This document shows positions 43,672 to 54,935 of a DNA stretch of 64,000 bases, in pieces. The stretch comes from Tremella fuciformis (taxonomy: Eukaryota; Basidiomycota; Tremellomycetes; Tremellales; Tremellaceae). How positions within the stretch are numbered: the stretch's first letter is position 1; every line of letters begins with the position of its first letter. The notes under the pieces were generated by a model that did no database searches, was not told where the DNA came from, and worked only from the letters and a program-made list of their open reading frames with translations. Both the position numbers and the translations under genes were made by a program. The stretch covers positions 2,542,001 through 2,606,000 of the forward strand of contig CP136491.1 in NCBI GenBank assembly GCA_032768795.1, given 5' to 3'.

Positions 43672-44339
43672 CTATTGCATCGACTTGACAAATGCCTGCA
43701 TGTCAGCGACCGTCCACTACACCCACCGGCCGGGCCTCACCTGCTCCAGCTTGCCGACTTCCTGCTTGAACGTCTCGACCTCCCTCCAGCAGTCGAGTGG
43801 CGTGTCCTTCTTCTGCCTAGCACATCAGATCCTGTGGGGCACCCAACACATGGGCAGACTGACAGGTAACACCTCCTGACGCCCTCGCGAGCACTCCGTA
43901 CGCCCTCCGTCTCCCGCTCGCTCCTCTCCTTGCGCATACGTTCCACCTTCTCCCGCACCTCCTCAATATCCCTCCCAAGCACCTCGGAGCTCATGCCCGG
44001 CTTCTCCTTGTCCAGGTTCTCCTTTTCAAGCGCAGCGGAGATCTGCTGCAAAATGTCTGCCTCTTGTTGTCGGATATGTGCTGATTCTGCCGCGAGCCGC
44101 CGACGGATGATATCATCCGTGCTGTCCCCTTGAGAAGGTGACGACGCCGGCGGAGGAGATGCGAGGCGGTTTATGAGTGACGGGGAGAACTGGGACTGGT
44201 CAACAATCCTCACCTTCGATACCTCAGCGAGGTTGAAAGAAGAGTCCAGACTAACCTGCACCGAAGTCCCTTGCTCCTGCTGTGGCGTAATTGTCTGGTC
44301 TTCCCGCAGACCGCCAGGAGACGATTGCGAGGCGCCCAT
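43672..44339 (-). CDS. MIC19: MICOS complex subunit Mic19
   Basis: Three exons. The first (44339 to about 43872) begins MGASQSSPGG, with Gly2 placed for N-myristoylation. Near residue 45 it has SKVRIVDQSQFSPSLINRL, resembling the conserved N-terminal block of Mic19, then a long Glu/Arg-rich coiled coil. The second exon reads KKDTPLDCWREVETFKQEV and the third ends AFVKSMQ at 43672. The C-terminal helix pair with DCWREVE is the remnant CHCH domain of this family. Mic19 faces the intermembrane space and bridges Mic60 to other MICOS subunits at crista junctions. Only one cysteine is seen in the CHCH region, so the usual disulphide-forming twin-Cys motif seems incomplete. Total length is about 180 residues. 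Confidence 0.85.
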
Positions 44340-44962
44340 TTCGCTGAGAGGTGTCGAAGGTCAGTGATGAACCTCGAATAGCCCAGCAGCTCGAGAGATG
44401 TCGCCGGAGTCCGAAATCACCCATCCGGCTTAGCCGCTAAAGTGGGGGGATCACATCACCTCAGATGTTTCAAGGCAGAAGGCTATGTGCAAACGATTCT
44501 CCTGCCTCGAGCGCGTCTGTCGCTGCTGCTCAGCAGCCCGGCAAACAAGTCTCCTGCCAGGAGAATGAGAGTCGAGAACTCGGAGACGCAACATGGATCC
44601 GACAATTCGACATTTGGCCAGACACTGATTCGATGTCGTCGCTGGATCCGATGCCAGATGGCTCTCCTCCATCAGGGCCAAGCCTCGTTCTCTGGCCCGC
44701 CTGAACAGCTGATCCGGGGCTGTGTGCAGCACCAGTCATATCTCGGAGCAGCACTCCAAGTGGCGGGGTTGTGGATCGCAGTAGTGGATGGGACAACTCG
44801 CTTGAACATAATGCAACATTTTAGGCGGTGGCTATGCTATGGCAGGCTGTACGAAGACCTGCGTGCTTGACGTGGAGGTGACCCTGGCCCAATGCTACAT
44901 CCCATCCCCACTTCGCTCGGCACTTTTGACTGACCGACGTGCCCAGCGTCCAGACCTCGCGG
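44340..44962. other. Upstream region of MIC19
   Basis: About 620 bp. The left part is the MIC19 promoter, the right part the 3' region of the HSF-type gene. Short open frames on both strands are unconvincing. Confidence 0.4.
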
Positions 44963-47900
44963 CTAGTTGAGCAGATTGCGCAGACTCGGCTTGCCGTCCT
45001 CCATCACCTCGTCCTCGCCATCTCTGCGACGCTCCGTGCTCGCGTGCGCGTCCATATCCCGGGGCCTCTCTCGCGCGCGACTACTCTCTCCCTCTCGGCG
45101 GATCTGAGCGACCGCTACGGGAGCCGAGGAAGACGATCTCGGCGCGGGCAGGAAGGGACTGGCGCGGTCTGCGTGCGTCCCGCCCGATGTGGTCGGATTC
45201 GAGGTGCTGCCTCCGGGCGTGGCGACGCCTTTATTGGGCTGCGACATCGACGGCTTGGGAGAGAAGGGGAACTTGCCCGGATCGGAGGAACGAGACTGCG
45301 GCTGATACTGCGGATGGGATGAAGGACCCATAGGTCCCATCTGCGGCGGCTGGTAGGTGGGCGGGTAGGTGGGCGGAGGCGGGTACGGCCCGTACGGCGG
45401 GTAGGTCGGCGGGGGCGGGTATGGGGGATAGTTAGGGGGAGGGGGCAGCTTCATCGGCGGCCCGCGAGGCGTCAGGTCGGGGAAAGCTGACATGAGCGGC
45501 GGGGAGCGGGGGGTGGGACCTGCTTGTTGGAGGGGAGGCAGGGCGGGTCCGGCCGCAGGAATGGACTGGCCGCTATGGGACAGCGTTTCGTCTGGTCCTA
45601 TCAGCGAAACTGTCTGATATCTGTTTCCCATTTGCCCGTCGGTCAAGTGAGCACGGAATGGGATTTCCGTGCGCGCCCGTTCCCGCAATGATACTGAACC
45701 TAATCATGCCGACACGTGGCAGGCCGTGTGGCATCGAAGCCGAGGACACAAGGGTGATGACGACGATCACTAGCCGGAAGACGGATCACGAAAAAAGGCT
45801 CTAGAACCTTGTAACTCACAGGTGAGGCGAGAGTCTTCCTGAGGACTCTCTCTCGATCCCCATGGGTCTGACAACCCGCTGCGCGCTCTGCGGTCCGTCT
45901 CCCACGACATGAGATCATCACGCCGCTGCCTCACCTCCGTCAATCGTGCGCTGAGGCTGTCTTGCACGGCACGAAGGTGGGTCTTCGGCGGTGCTGTACA
46001 TCAGCAAAGAACGCAAACAATTGCCAGTGCACGGTGTGCGTCCGCGCGTCCCACTCACGCTGAGAGCGCCCCATCCAGTTCGCGAGCTGCACCATGGTCA
46101 TCGACATGTCGATCGCCATCCGTATGCTGTCCGCTCTCTCCTGCGCGAGCATCTCCGTCAGGTGATACACGTTCTCCTCCAGTCTCGCGACGCGCCCTTG
46201 CAAAACTTCGGGCTGATGGGAGTGCCCGTTTGGCTGCGGGTAATAAGGGCGGTCACGATGCGCATGTCTAGACGACTCGGCTGGCGGCATACTGGGACGG
46301 ACAGTATCGAGTGGGGGGAAACGCGAACTGTCCTCTGACCGTAGAAGTGGCGCAGTGTTTGGGGGACGAGTTGGATCAAAAGGCGTTGTTGCCATGGCGA
46401 CGGGGCGCGGCAGCACGGTCTCGCCTGTCCGCAAATTGTACCCGTAGACTAAATTGGAAGTTTCAGCAGGGGGCGAGGACCCTCGGTATCCCGGCGGTCG
46501 ATCTCGCATCCACCCGGCGACCGGACGTGGGGTCTCAATATCCTCTAGTGGGGACGTAGCGTCTTTGTCTAATCCGTAATTCGGCCGGGTCGATTTGCGC
46601 TTGATGGACGCGAGAAGATGCGGCTCGCCTCTGCGGAACAACGGATGGCGGAACTCCCACGCTTGCGGGTCAGAGGTAGTCGCAAAAACATCATTCACTT
46701 TGTTGAAACTGAATTCAGCTCTAGCTGGCCGTGCGACGGGTCGAATCTCACGAATACATGTTGAGCTGGCGGACGAAGCTCTGCCAATTGTTGTGCTTGA
46801 AAAACCTGGGCAGCACCGCTCTGCGCTCGTCAGCATCAGTCCCGAAACAGTCACATGATCGCGCCGATGCACGGACCGGCACCGGCTGGAAGTTTCGATC
46901 AGAAAAGGGGTTACGGGGCAGTGGACAGCAACCCACTTTGAGAATTCTGTGGGATTTGGACACGTGAACACCGTACCGTCAGGCGACCAGTGTATCAACC
47001 CGGTGCCAGTGATGGATTCGTCTTCAAGCATGGCATACAGCTTGCCGACAAACGCGGCCTGGGTCTTGAGCGGCGGGTGGGCCAACGGCTGGCCGGATGA
47101 TAGGCTGAAGTTTGGCGGGCTCGGAGCACGGCTGGGAGCCGAGGTGGACAGCTGATAGGGGTGTGGACGGGTAGACGAGCGCGAGGAGGAAGCAGAAGCT
47201 TGTTGTGGCGGCGGTGGGGAGCTGTCCTTGTCGTCGGAAGGACCCGGCACGGCAGATGCTGGTGCCGTCGCCCAAGTCGGCGCCAGTGATCGGGGTGAGG
47301 TAATCATTGCCCTCGGCGCCCGTCCCATGGACGAGATGGACGATGACCCCGCGGTCGACACCGACGCTCCCGTGGAAGTCGCCGTCGCTGGGGTCCGAAT
47401 TGACCCACCCCGTGAGCCACGGCTGTCTCCTCTTGCTTCGCCAACAGGAATGGGCTCAAGATCCGCCGCAAACCCGTGCTCGGACGAGCTCTCTGGCGAG
47501 GGGGAGTACGAGGTGGAGACGGCGGTGCTGGGACGCTCTTGGGCGGAATCCGAGGTGGGGGTGGGCCTGCTGCGGGGGTATTGGAAGAAGGACGAAGGTG
47601 CGACGGACGAGTACATGTGCCCTAGGGGTGGGGATGCTCCGCTCAATTTGAGTCCGGCTCCGGGTCCTTCCTTGTTCGACGGTCCCCCCGCGGACGCCGT
47701 CGTCTCGCTGTTCGCGGCCGTCGTGATCGGTGCGGCCGGACCGGCGGTCGCAGGGGCTGAAAGGTGGTGTCCTCGTGCGGGAAGGGATGGCGAAGAGGAC
47801 AAGAAGGTGGTTCGCGCTGCTGTCTGGGTCAGGGATTCGCTTTGTCTTTCACACTGCCTTGCCTTGTTGGAACGTCCAAACTTACAGCTGGTCGATCCCT

Positions 47901-48111
47901 TTGACAAAACATCGCTCACCCTGGAGCGCTTCTCGGGGCTGTTCCGGGAAGAAGGCGTCTCAAAGTCCGAGCTCTGCTCTAGTCTCAAGGAGAGCCGTCT
48001 CTTGCCTCCCCAACCCTTTCCGAGATCCCCTGGCTCAGCTTGAGCTTCAGCTTCAGCCCTCTCCTCCCGATCAACGCCGCGTGCCCTCTCGGCTGTCGAG
48101 GTGCGGGTCAT
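44963..48111 (-). CDS. HSF-type transcription factor (Sfl1-like DNA-binding domain)
   Basis: The gene starts at ATG 48111. About 330 residues of Ser/Pro/Ala-rich sequence precede the HSF-type winged-helix domain, which is split by two introns. Its parts read AFVGKLYAMLEDESITGTG, then HWSPDGTVFTCPNPTEFSK (near 47090-46960), then VLPRFFKHNNWQSFVRQLN (near 46830-46760), then FNKVNDVF and WEFRHPLFRRGEPHLL (near 46700-46620). The NNWQSFVRQLN recognition helix is diagnostic. A coiled-coil segment with RVARLEENVYHLTEML (near 46180) corresponds to the oligomerisation region. The C-terminus after 45688 is Pro/Tyr-rich with low-complexity PPYP and PPPPTYPP units and ends at 44963. The SKVVLPRFFKHNNWQ style and FRRGEPHLL look closer to Sfl1-type regulators than to Hsf1, but this is a judgement by eye. 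Nuclear regulator of stress or morphogenesis genes by inference. Confidence 0.85.
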
Positions 48112-51100
48112 GTCAGCGAATGTGGGCGCGGCGCCGCCTCAGGTCATGCCCATGAGGGAAGGCATGAGACCTCTTTGTACGTTCCTATTGTCGGTGTGGG
48201 CGGAGCGGAATGCGGGACCAGGGGACTGCCTCCAAGGTTTTCGGCTGGATCGGGAAGGCGAGGAACGACTGCGTGACCTGGTCTAGCGTTCAGACCGGTA
48301 CGACTACGCCCCGCGGCTGGCTTCCTCGATCACCAAAGGTGGTCTGTGTAGTGGATGGTGAAGAGATACGCTGTTCCGATCAGCGGTGTTCCGGGCGCAA
48401 TTGAGACCTCCAATTAGACACAGACCACAGACCACGGCACAGCTCCTTTGCACGTCGTCGCCCGTCCTGCACAAGAACAAACTCCCATCAGCCCATATCA
48501 TCAGAAGAGCTCGCCAAACCGCCGACCGCCACGCCACGGATCTTTTTTTCTCTACCGCCTCCTGTTCCTCTTCCTCTTCCTCTGGCAAGGAGATCTGACA
48601 TTGCAGCGCCCTCTCCTTTCTTCCCATTGCAGGGGGAGAGACTGTCCTTTTCACCTTGTCCCAACGACGACCCGGCTGACTCGCACGAAGAAGTATGCCT
48701 CTTTGTTTCGGATCGCTGCCGCCGAGACACGAGGCAGGCCACTCACGTTGTCAAAGGACGCTACCGTCGTCTCCCCTTCTCTCTGTCTCTCTTGACGTGG
48801 ATGAAACGCTCGACCGCAAGAGTAATCTCCGACTCTTCCGACTTGCTAAGCGAGCTCTTGATCCCCTTGTGCCCCCTTTGTAGCACCTGACTAACTCACA
48901 CAAAGGCGACACCAAGACAGAACGAGACAGACTACACTTGACACCGCTTCCGAGCCTTTGATCTAGCACTCACTGGGAGATCGTCGTTCCGAGCGCCGAG
49001 AGCAGCACGAGTCTGGTCCCGAGAGACCTGATCTGGCTACTTTGACAGGGGTTGAATGTATCGTCCCGGAGGTCAAAGGAACGCGATCAGAGCAGGTGGT
49101 TCTCGAACACGCGCGGTCCTTCTGGGCAAGTGCGCGTTCACGACTGTCTTGCGTGGACAGACCCGCGTCGCCCGGCGGACGTTTCCTGACGCGGTGATGT
49201 CGCGGTGCCTGTTGGCGTGGATCTAGCGGAGCAGGTGAGTGGCTTCGCGAGAAAGTCTCCACCAAGTCGGGCCGCGGCCAGCGAGTCCAAGCCGGCGGGG
49301 ACGTGAAGAGTGGTAAGCACTTTGCGCGCGCTGCGGATTTGACCCGCCCTGATTGGGTACGCTCGGATCTCGATACTCGAATGGCCAGGACCGACTGATC
49401 GGAGACCCCGTGTTGGTTGATTGATTGATGGTCGTGCTAGCTCGAATAGTGCCAGAAAACTTGGCAGTGGTCGGGTCAGGAGAGATGACAATGACCAAGT
49501 CGGCCAAAGAAATGGGGTATGAAAGTAGCGCTGCGATAGGTCTGAATAGAAAAGGTCGGCTTCTCCAGGCAGGAAAGGGGCGACTAGAGGTGTTGGAGCA
49601 AGCGGGCTCTGGGCGTCTCAAGCGAGAGGGGCGGGAAATCCAATGGCGCGCTGGAAGCTCAATCGATGGTCGACCTTACGGCAGCACCGCCGCGCTCTGG
49701 CGGCCGAAAAGCCAGAACACTTTGAAAAGCAGGCGGTCGCAAAGAGGAATGACAGGGGTCAACAGCCGGGCGCTAGTCCCTTCGAATCTTGTGACTTCGA
49801 GAAAGACCGAGACGAGTCTTGGTAGGGCGAGAGTACGACAAAGTCGCAGTTGTTCCCGCTTGCGCGCGCGCGCCGGGCTGTGGGCCGGCAGGTCCGATCT
49901 GTGATCCACGTCGACTCGCTGGGAGATGCCGAGAAGACTATGTGATATTGGTGTGGACCGGCGACTGCTCGATAGACCGGCGCGCGAGCTGGTGCGCGAG
50001 CGCGTGGAGTGCGTGCTCGTCGGAGGGGCCTGCTGGGTGATGTCGAGAGGCGTGGAAGTATCTTTGGGATCGGGAAGCATGCGCAGAAGGGTTGTGCACG
50101 GTCGAGTCGCTCGGCCTTCCCGGCGGAATGAGGGGGGAAATGGGAACCGGGTGACTAGCCAGGGTTCCTGCGCGCTCGCTGGCTGGCAGGCATGAGAAGG
50201 TTGGGGCCAAGGAGGGGAGGGGGAATGGGCCAAGCGTGCAGTGCGCGGTTCGGCGTCGATGAGTAATGCGGCTGACGGTCTGGGAGTCGAGATCTCAAAC
50301 CCAGTCCGCTGTCTGCCTGAAGGGGTTGTGGTCGAGGCGCGAGGGGCGTGGCATGGGATGGGCTAGGACGAGAGGCTGGCTGGATGTCTACTGCAGCGGA
50401 GGCAGGGAGGGAGGCAACCAACAGGATACAGGAAATAGAACGGTCGTAAGGCGCGAGCGAAAGAAACAGGCAGCGGGCCTCGAGCTCGGCTCTGAGGCCT
50501 GGATCCGAACTTGTGGACACCGACAAGAGGCACTGCCCCTCTCGAGGCTCGACTCAAAGACAGCAGCAGGAAAAAGCAGCAGGAGAACACTTCCCTGCGC
50601 GCTCTCTCATCGAGCTGCATCCGCGGGAGGCGGACCGACACCCGACGCCGAAAGAGGGGGAGAGGGGAAGGGGACCAAGAAATCGCGCGCGCCGAGAAGA
50701 TCTCTACAACTAGCCTCGGATCTGGATTACTTCCGTACACTTTAAATTGGTCGCGAGGGACGTCGGAGGCGTGCGCACTCCCCCCTCTTGCCCTCGCTGC
50801 CCTCGCCAACCTGCCGAATGCCGAAATCTCGGTCTGGAATCGCGTGCGTGCTCTGCCCCGTAGCTGGGCAGAGTGAGCAGACGATTTACGAGAAGAGATA
50901 GCGTCACCGGTGGTAACTTACAGCAACCACCTCGCTTCGCTCGCCCAAACTTCCGTTGCGTGTGTCCCTGACGCATGCAGTTGCCGCCGGCGGACCCAGA
51001 GGTTACTCGTCTTGGATAAAAGCTGCGGTCTGATAGACGGTCAAGGGCAAGTGCGGCCAAGATGAGCGGAGGTTCTTCGGCGCGGCGGCGACGATGATGG

Positions 51101-52744
51101 CAGCGGCGTGCCCCCATTCAGCCCACGAAGACACGGCACCTTTTTTCACGACTACGACTGAGGTGGTATCGGGCCTTCTCAAACACCGCCGCGGTGTCCC
51201 GTGTCCACGCCGAGAAATACGGCGGCGCCGACAGTTGACAGATGTGTACATCGGCTCGTGGAGCAGGGCTGGGCTGGGCTGGGTGGGAGGCTTTCGCTGT
51301 CTCGGAGCAGGATAAGGAGCCATGTATCCACCCAAGTCCCCCACCCTCGCTGTGCCATCTCATCCTGTTCGTTCTTCCTGAAGCTGGGCAAACAGACAGT
51401 CGGACGGCGAAGCGGGACGCCGCCGGAGCAGGGAACTCGTAGAGATCCCCATAACGTCAGCATCGGAGACTTTGACAACACACTTCGGCGCCAGTGGCCC
51501 AGTGGGAGAATCTGTACGACGCGCGCGCGCTTCCCATCCGAGCACACGTGAGCGTTCCAGCAGCCAGCACCCAGCCGCCAGCCGCCAAGAGTCCGCTCCC
51601 CTTGCCCCATCGACCATCAGCAGTCAGAGAGTGCAGCGACCCATAACCGAAAATGAAAAGCCAAACCTCACGGCTGAAATCGGTATCGACGTGCACTTTC
51701 ATTTATCGTTCACTTGCCCCATCAGACAGAGTTTGACCCGCTGCGCCCACATTGACTCGCTGAACAGACGGCCAGACGGCAGACACGGCGACGGCCCGAA
51801 AGTGATCGGGCCGTTCTCGCAGCAGCCATCCACCACCCTGCCTCGCTCCTGGCGTTGCTCGTCGTTCCGACCCTGAGATCTTCCCCATCGGCTGTCGGCG
51901 CCCACTCGTCAACTTGGAAGGACCGTCCGGCATGCCGTAAACCGCATCCATTACATTGAGGGGATTGGCTGATGGACGTCCTGTGCCGGGTGCTCGTTCA
52001 GGTCTTCGTGGACGCTACAGCGCGACTATGGTGCCCTTATTAGCCGGCCGGCTGATGCGCAAGTAAAGTCCAGGTAGTTAGTTGCAGTGAAGTTTTCCTG
52101 CCGTCGGTTAACCTTATACCTCGCCTGTCTCACGATCTGGGCACGACTTTCCTAAACGGTCTTCAGCCTATTTACAGCCCGCCCTGTCGGCTTCTGCTCC
52201 GGGAACGGCTGCGCATCACGAACTCTGCTGATCACAATACCAATCTCGGCCTGGGGAATTGGGCAATCGAACGGGACACGACATTGCTCATCCGGGTCAC
52301 ACGATTCCCACGTCCTGCGCACGGCGTGGAGCGTAAACAAAGAGACACGACGTCTCAGACTCGAGGTCCAGCTCCAGGCGGGAAATGTAGTTCCGCAGGC
52401 TCAACTTTTATTGGCCGGCCCGTTCACTCGTGTTTTCGCCGGAAGACTGCCTTCCGTGCACTCTGACTTTAGGATCCGTCCCTCTTCTAGATCTCGCCGT
52501 TAGCCTCCGGCGCCGTGCATTTTTGATTGGTGCAAAGTCAGCCTGCAGACGCCGGAGCGTCGTCAACGCCGAACGCAATCTCGGCATTCGACCCCGTAAC
52601 TATTGGCCAAAACATTCAATCCCGATGGATATACAGTAACGGAACGTTCCTGTCATCGCACGTCGCACGTCGATGGAAGAGTCTTCGAGAAGGCAGGCAG
52701 CACATTATTCTAGCGCGTTCGCACAACACCATCCCAATTGCACA
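48112..52744. other. 4.6-kb gene-free region upstream of the HSF-type gene
   Basis: There is no protein gene I can support. Many frames are open on both strands because the sequence is GC-rich, but none has recognisable motifs or consistent start and stop structure. Features seen are CT-rich runs at about 48540-48600, alternating CG at about 49863-49875 and 51521-51533, GGGCT repeats at about 51267-51290, and CAGC-rich runs at about 51550-51590. This may be a long regulatory region and 5' leader of the transcription factor, a non-coding RNA locus, or both. Confidence 0.5.
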
Positions 52745-54654
52745 TCATGTCAGACGTGGATGCACATGCTCATCGCCTTCCGCCTTGTCAACCATTGCCC
52801 TACCCACCGCCTGCTCACTCTTTCCCATCCTACCCGAAAGGTCTTCGTAGAAGGCAGGAGTCAGCCCCGCTTTCAAGCGGTCCGCAGTGTTGAATGGTCC
52901 TTTGATTCTGCCATAGAAGTTGTCGGCCACTTCCTGTCGGAAAACCTGTATCGGGTCCGACCCCTGCTTCTGGCACCTATGTCTTAACGCAAAGCGGAGT
53001 TGCGACCTTGACGACTTACAGCCAGGTGAACCAGCGATGACCGGTGGTGACATCTAGCGGTCAGAATGCAACGAGGCTACGCGACGGAGAACCCACGAGT
53101 GATCTCATCGGCATGGATGATTTCGAGCACCCGAGTGCTCTCGAGGTCGCCAGCAGCTTGAAGCTTGGCCATGGTCAACGGATTCATGTCTATCCCGCGG
53201 GCTTCAGCCACAAGATGGATGATGGCAATGCGGGCGGAGAGAGAATCTGCAGTCTGCGTCGCCGAGTCCCAGAGTCCAGCGTGCACTACCGTTGAACAAC
53301 CATCACTATCGAAAACAGCAGCTGACCTGTATGCGCGCCAAAGTACGACCCGAGCTCCTGTATCGTCAGCATGCCTCCTATGCATGGCCCGTCTATCTCA
53401 CCCGAAGACGTTTTGCCAGCAAAGTGTAGTGTTTAGCTTCGTCTTCTGCGACCTTGGCCCAATCGAGGAAGAACTCGACAGGCAGTCTCTCGCCTCGAAC
53501 TTGGGCATCCGCGAAGCGAGCGATGATATCCCATGCGAGGTCGATCGCATACTGCTCAATATTCGCCAGCGCATCTGACATGAGCGCAACGCAATATATA
53601 TTTGCACTCACGGAGCATGAGGATGCGCGATTTCTCGGTGCCGCCCTTACCTCGTTTTGGCACAGTGCCGGGATGGACGGCATCGACTTCTCTTGGTGGG
53701 ACGTCGAGAAGCCCGCCCTCCAACGATCGTTCGCGCTTGATATCGCCAGCCGTCGGGCGTATGGACTTGAGCTGCCCAGAGCGCAGCTGCGACGTGGCCT
53801 GTCGGGTGAGAGCGCATTTACGATCAGGATCGGATGTGCGAAGTATAAGATGCGCAAAGCCTAGAAGGGTGTTTGGCAAATCGGGCGGTAGTGAAGGAGC
53901 TGCACCAGCTTTATCTCGTGTCGAATCTGTGATCGTGAGACTGTCAAAGCCGGCCAATAGTTCCCGTTCAGGAGGGGGGTCAGCGAACTCTGCTGGTCAG
54001 CGCATCGACCGTGTGCTTCGTTAACCCACCTTCGCTGACTCCGCGGAGCTCCACCACTTCCCATCGCTGAGGGCTATCAGGCTGTACTGCATGCGCCTGC
54101 TGCCCGTGCGGTGCCTCAACCCAGACCTCCGCCTCCGCATCTTCCCCTCTGACGATCACCTCGTAAGTGCACGCGCTCAGCCCAGTCGCTGGCAGATCAG
54201 CCGCAAGAAAGACCCGTCACACGCGTCTCATCTCACAGCTTGACCCGGTCTTGAGATCTTCGCATGAGTTGCAGCTCCCTTCTAGGCGGGGGTGTGGACC
54301 TACCGAAATCATATTGATGCCACGGACACACGATCGCCATTGTGTCCTCCATATCCTCGATCTCTGCATGGGTGAGAGGGGCGCCCAGATGAGGGCATGT
54401 CTCCTCCATGCAGTACAGCTCTGGTGCCCTCCATTTGCCTTTGATCAGGCTGGTCGGCGAGGCAGGCGGCCTCGCTATACGAAAGAGTAGCAATCGGTGG
54501 TATACGACCGGAGACGAGCTCGTGCGGAGGACAAGGTGGTAGCGAGTGTGCGAGAGCGTGTCCCGCAATTGACACACCCTGTCGAGATGTCAGTGACTCG
54601 CGGTCCCGTCCTTCGAGAGCTCTATATCACGCACCGCACATATGCTCTTGCCAT
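52745..54654 (-). CDS. Rieske [2Fe-2S] domain fused to DUF455 ferritin-like domain
   Basis: I place the start at ATG 54654 (MARAYVR), joined over a short intron to the exon beginning near 54580. The first domain is a Rieske fold: CPHLGAPL supplies one Cys and His, and CPWHQYDF the second pair, about 20 residues apart. The DUF455 part begins near 53960 (AGFDSLTITDSTRDK) and contains VPKRGKGG, HALANIEQYAIDLAWDI, DEAKHY, GLWDSA, HLVAEARGIDM and IHADEI. These Glu and ExxH positions resemble a di-iron ferritin-like centre related to MiaE-type tRNA hydroxylases. The last exon ends at 52745. Such a fusion suggests that electrons pass from the Rieske cluster to the di-iron site in an oxygenase reaction; the substrate is unknown. 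Several introns split the DUF455 part (around 53560, 53390 and 53060). Confidence 0.85.
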
Positions 54655-54935
54655 CTTGCCTGACGAAGGCTTTGATACGTGTTCCAACAGTGCTGCTTGC
54701 CAGCCAGGCAGGCTAGGAAGTTATCTTTCCACCTAGTCTAATCCAGGCACGGTTCATATCGACCTTTCGAATTGGGGTTCGGTCTCGTCGTCAAGATGGA
54801 ATGTTCAACGGTCAAAGCTCTCTTCCACTTCATCCTCGTCAATCAATCATGATACCCAGTCATTGACATACCCCGGGCCTCTCTCAAGAGTAGCATCCCC
54901 ACGGTGCAGCGGACTACCGCTTGCGGCAGCGCAAA
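54655..54935. promoter_or_regulatory. Divergent promoter, Rieske-DUF455 and DOCK genes
   Basis: About 280 bp lie between the two divergent start codons. No gene is seen. Confidence 0.45.

Noticed and set aside
47228..48043. 271-residue open frame antisense to the HSF-type gene
   Set aside because: It overlaps the low-complexity first exon on the opposite strand and has no recognisable feature.
49863..49875. Alternating CG run as a functional Z-DNA element
   Set aside because: It is only about 13 bases long in a GC-rich region and can arise by chance.
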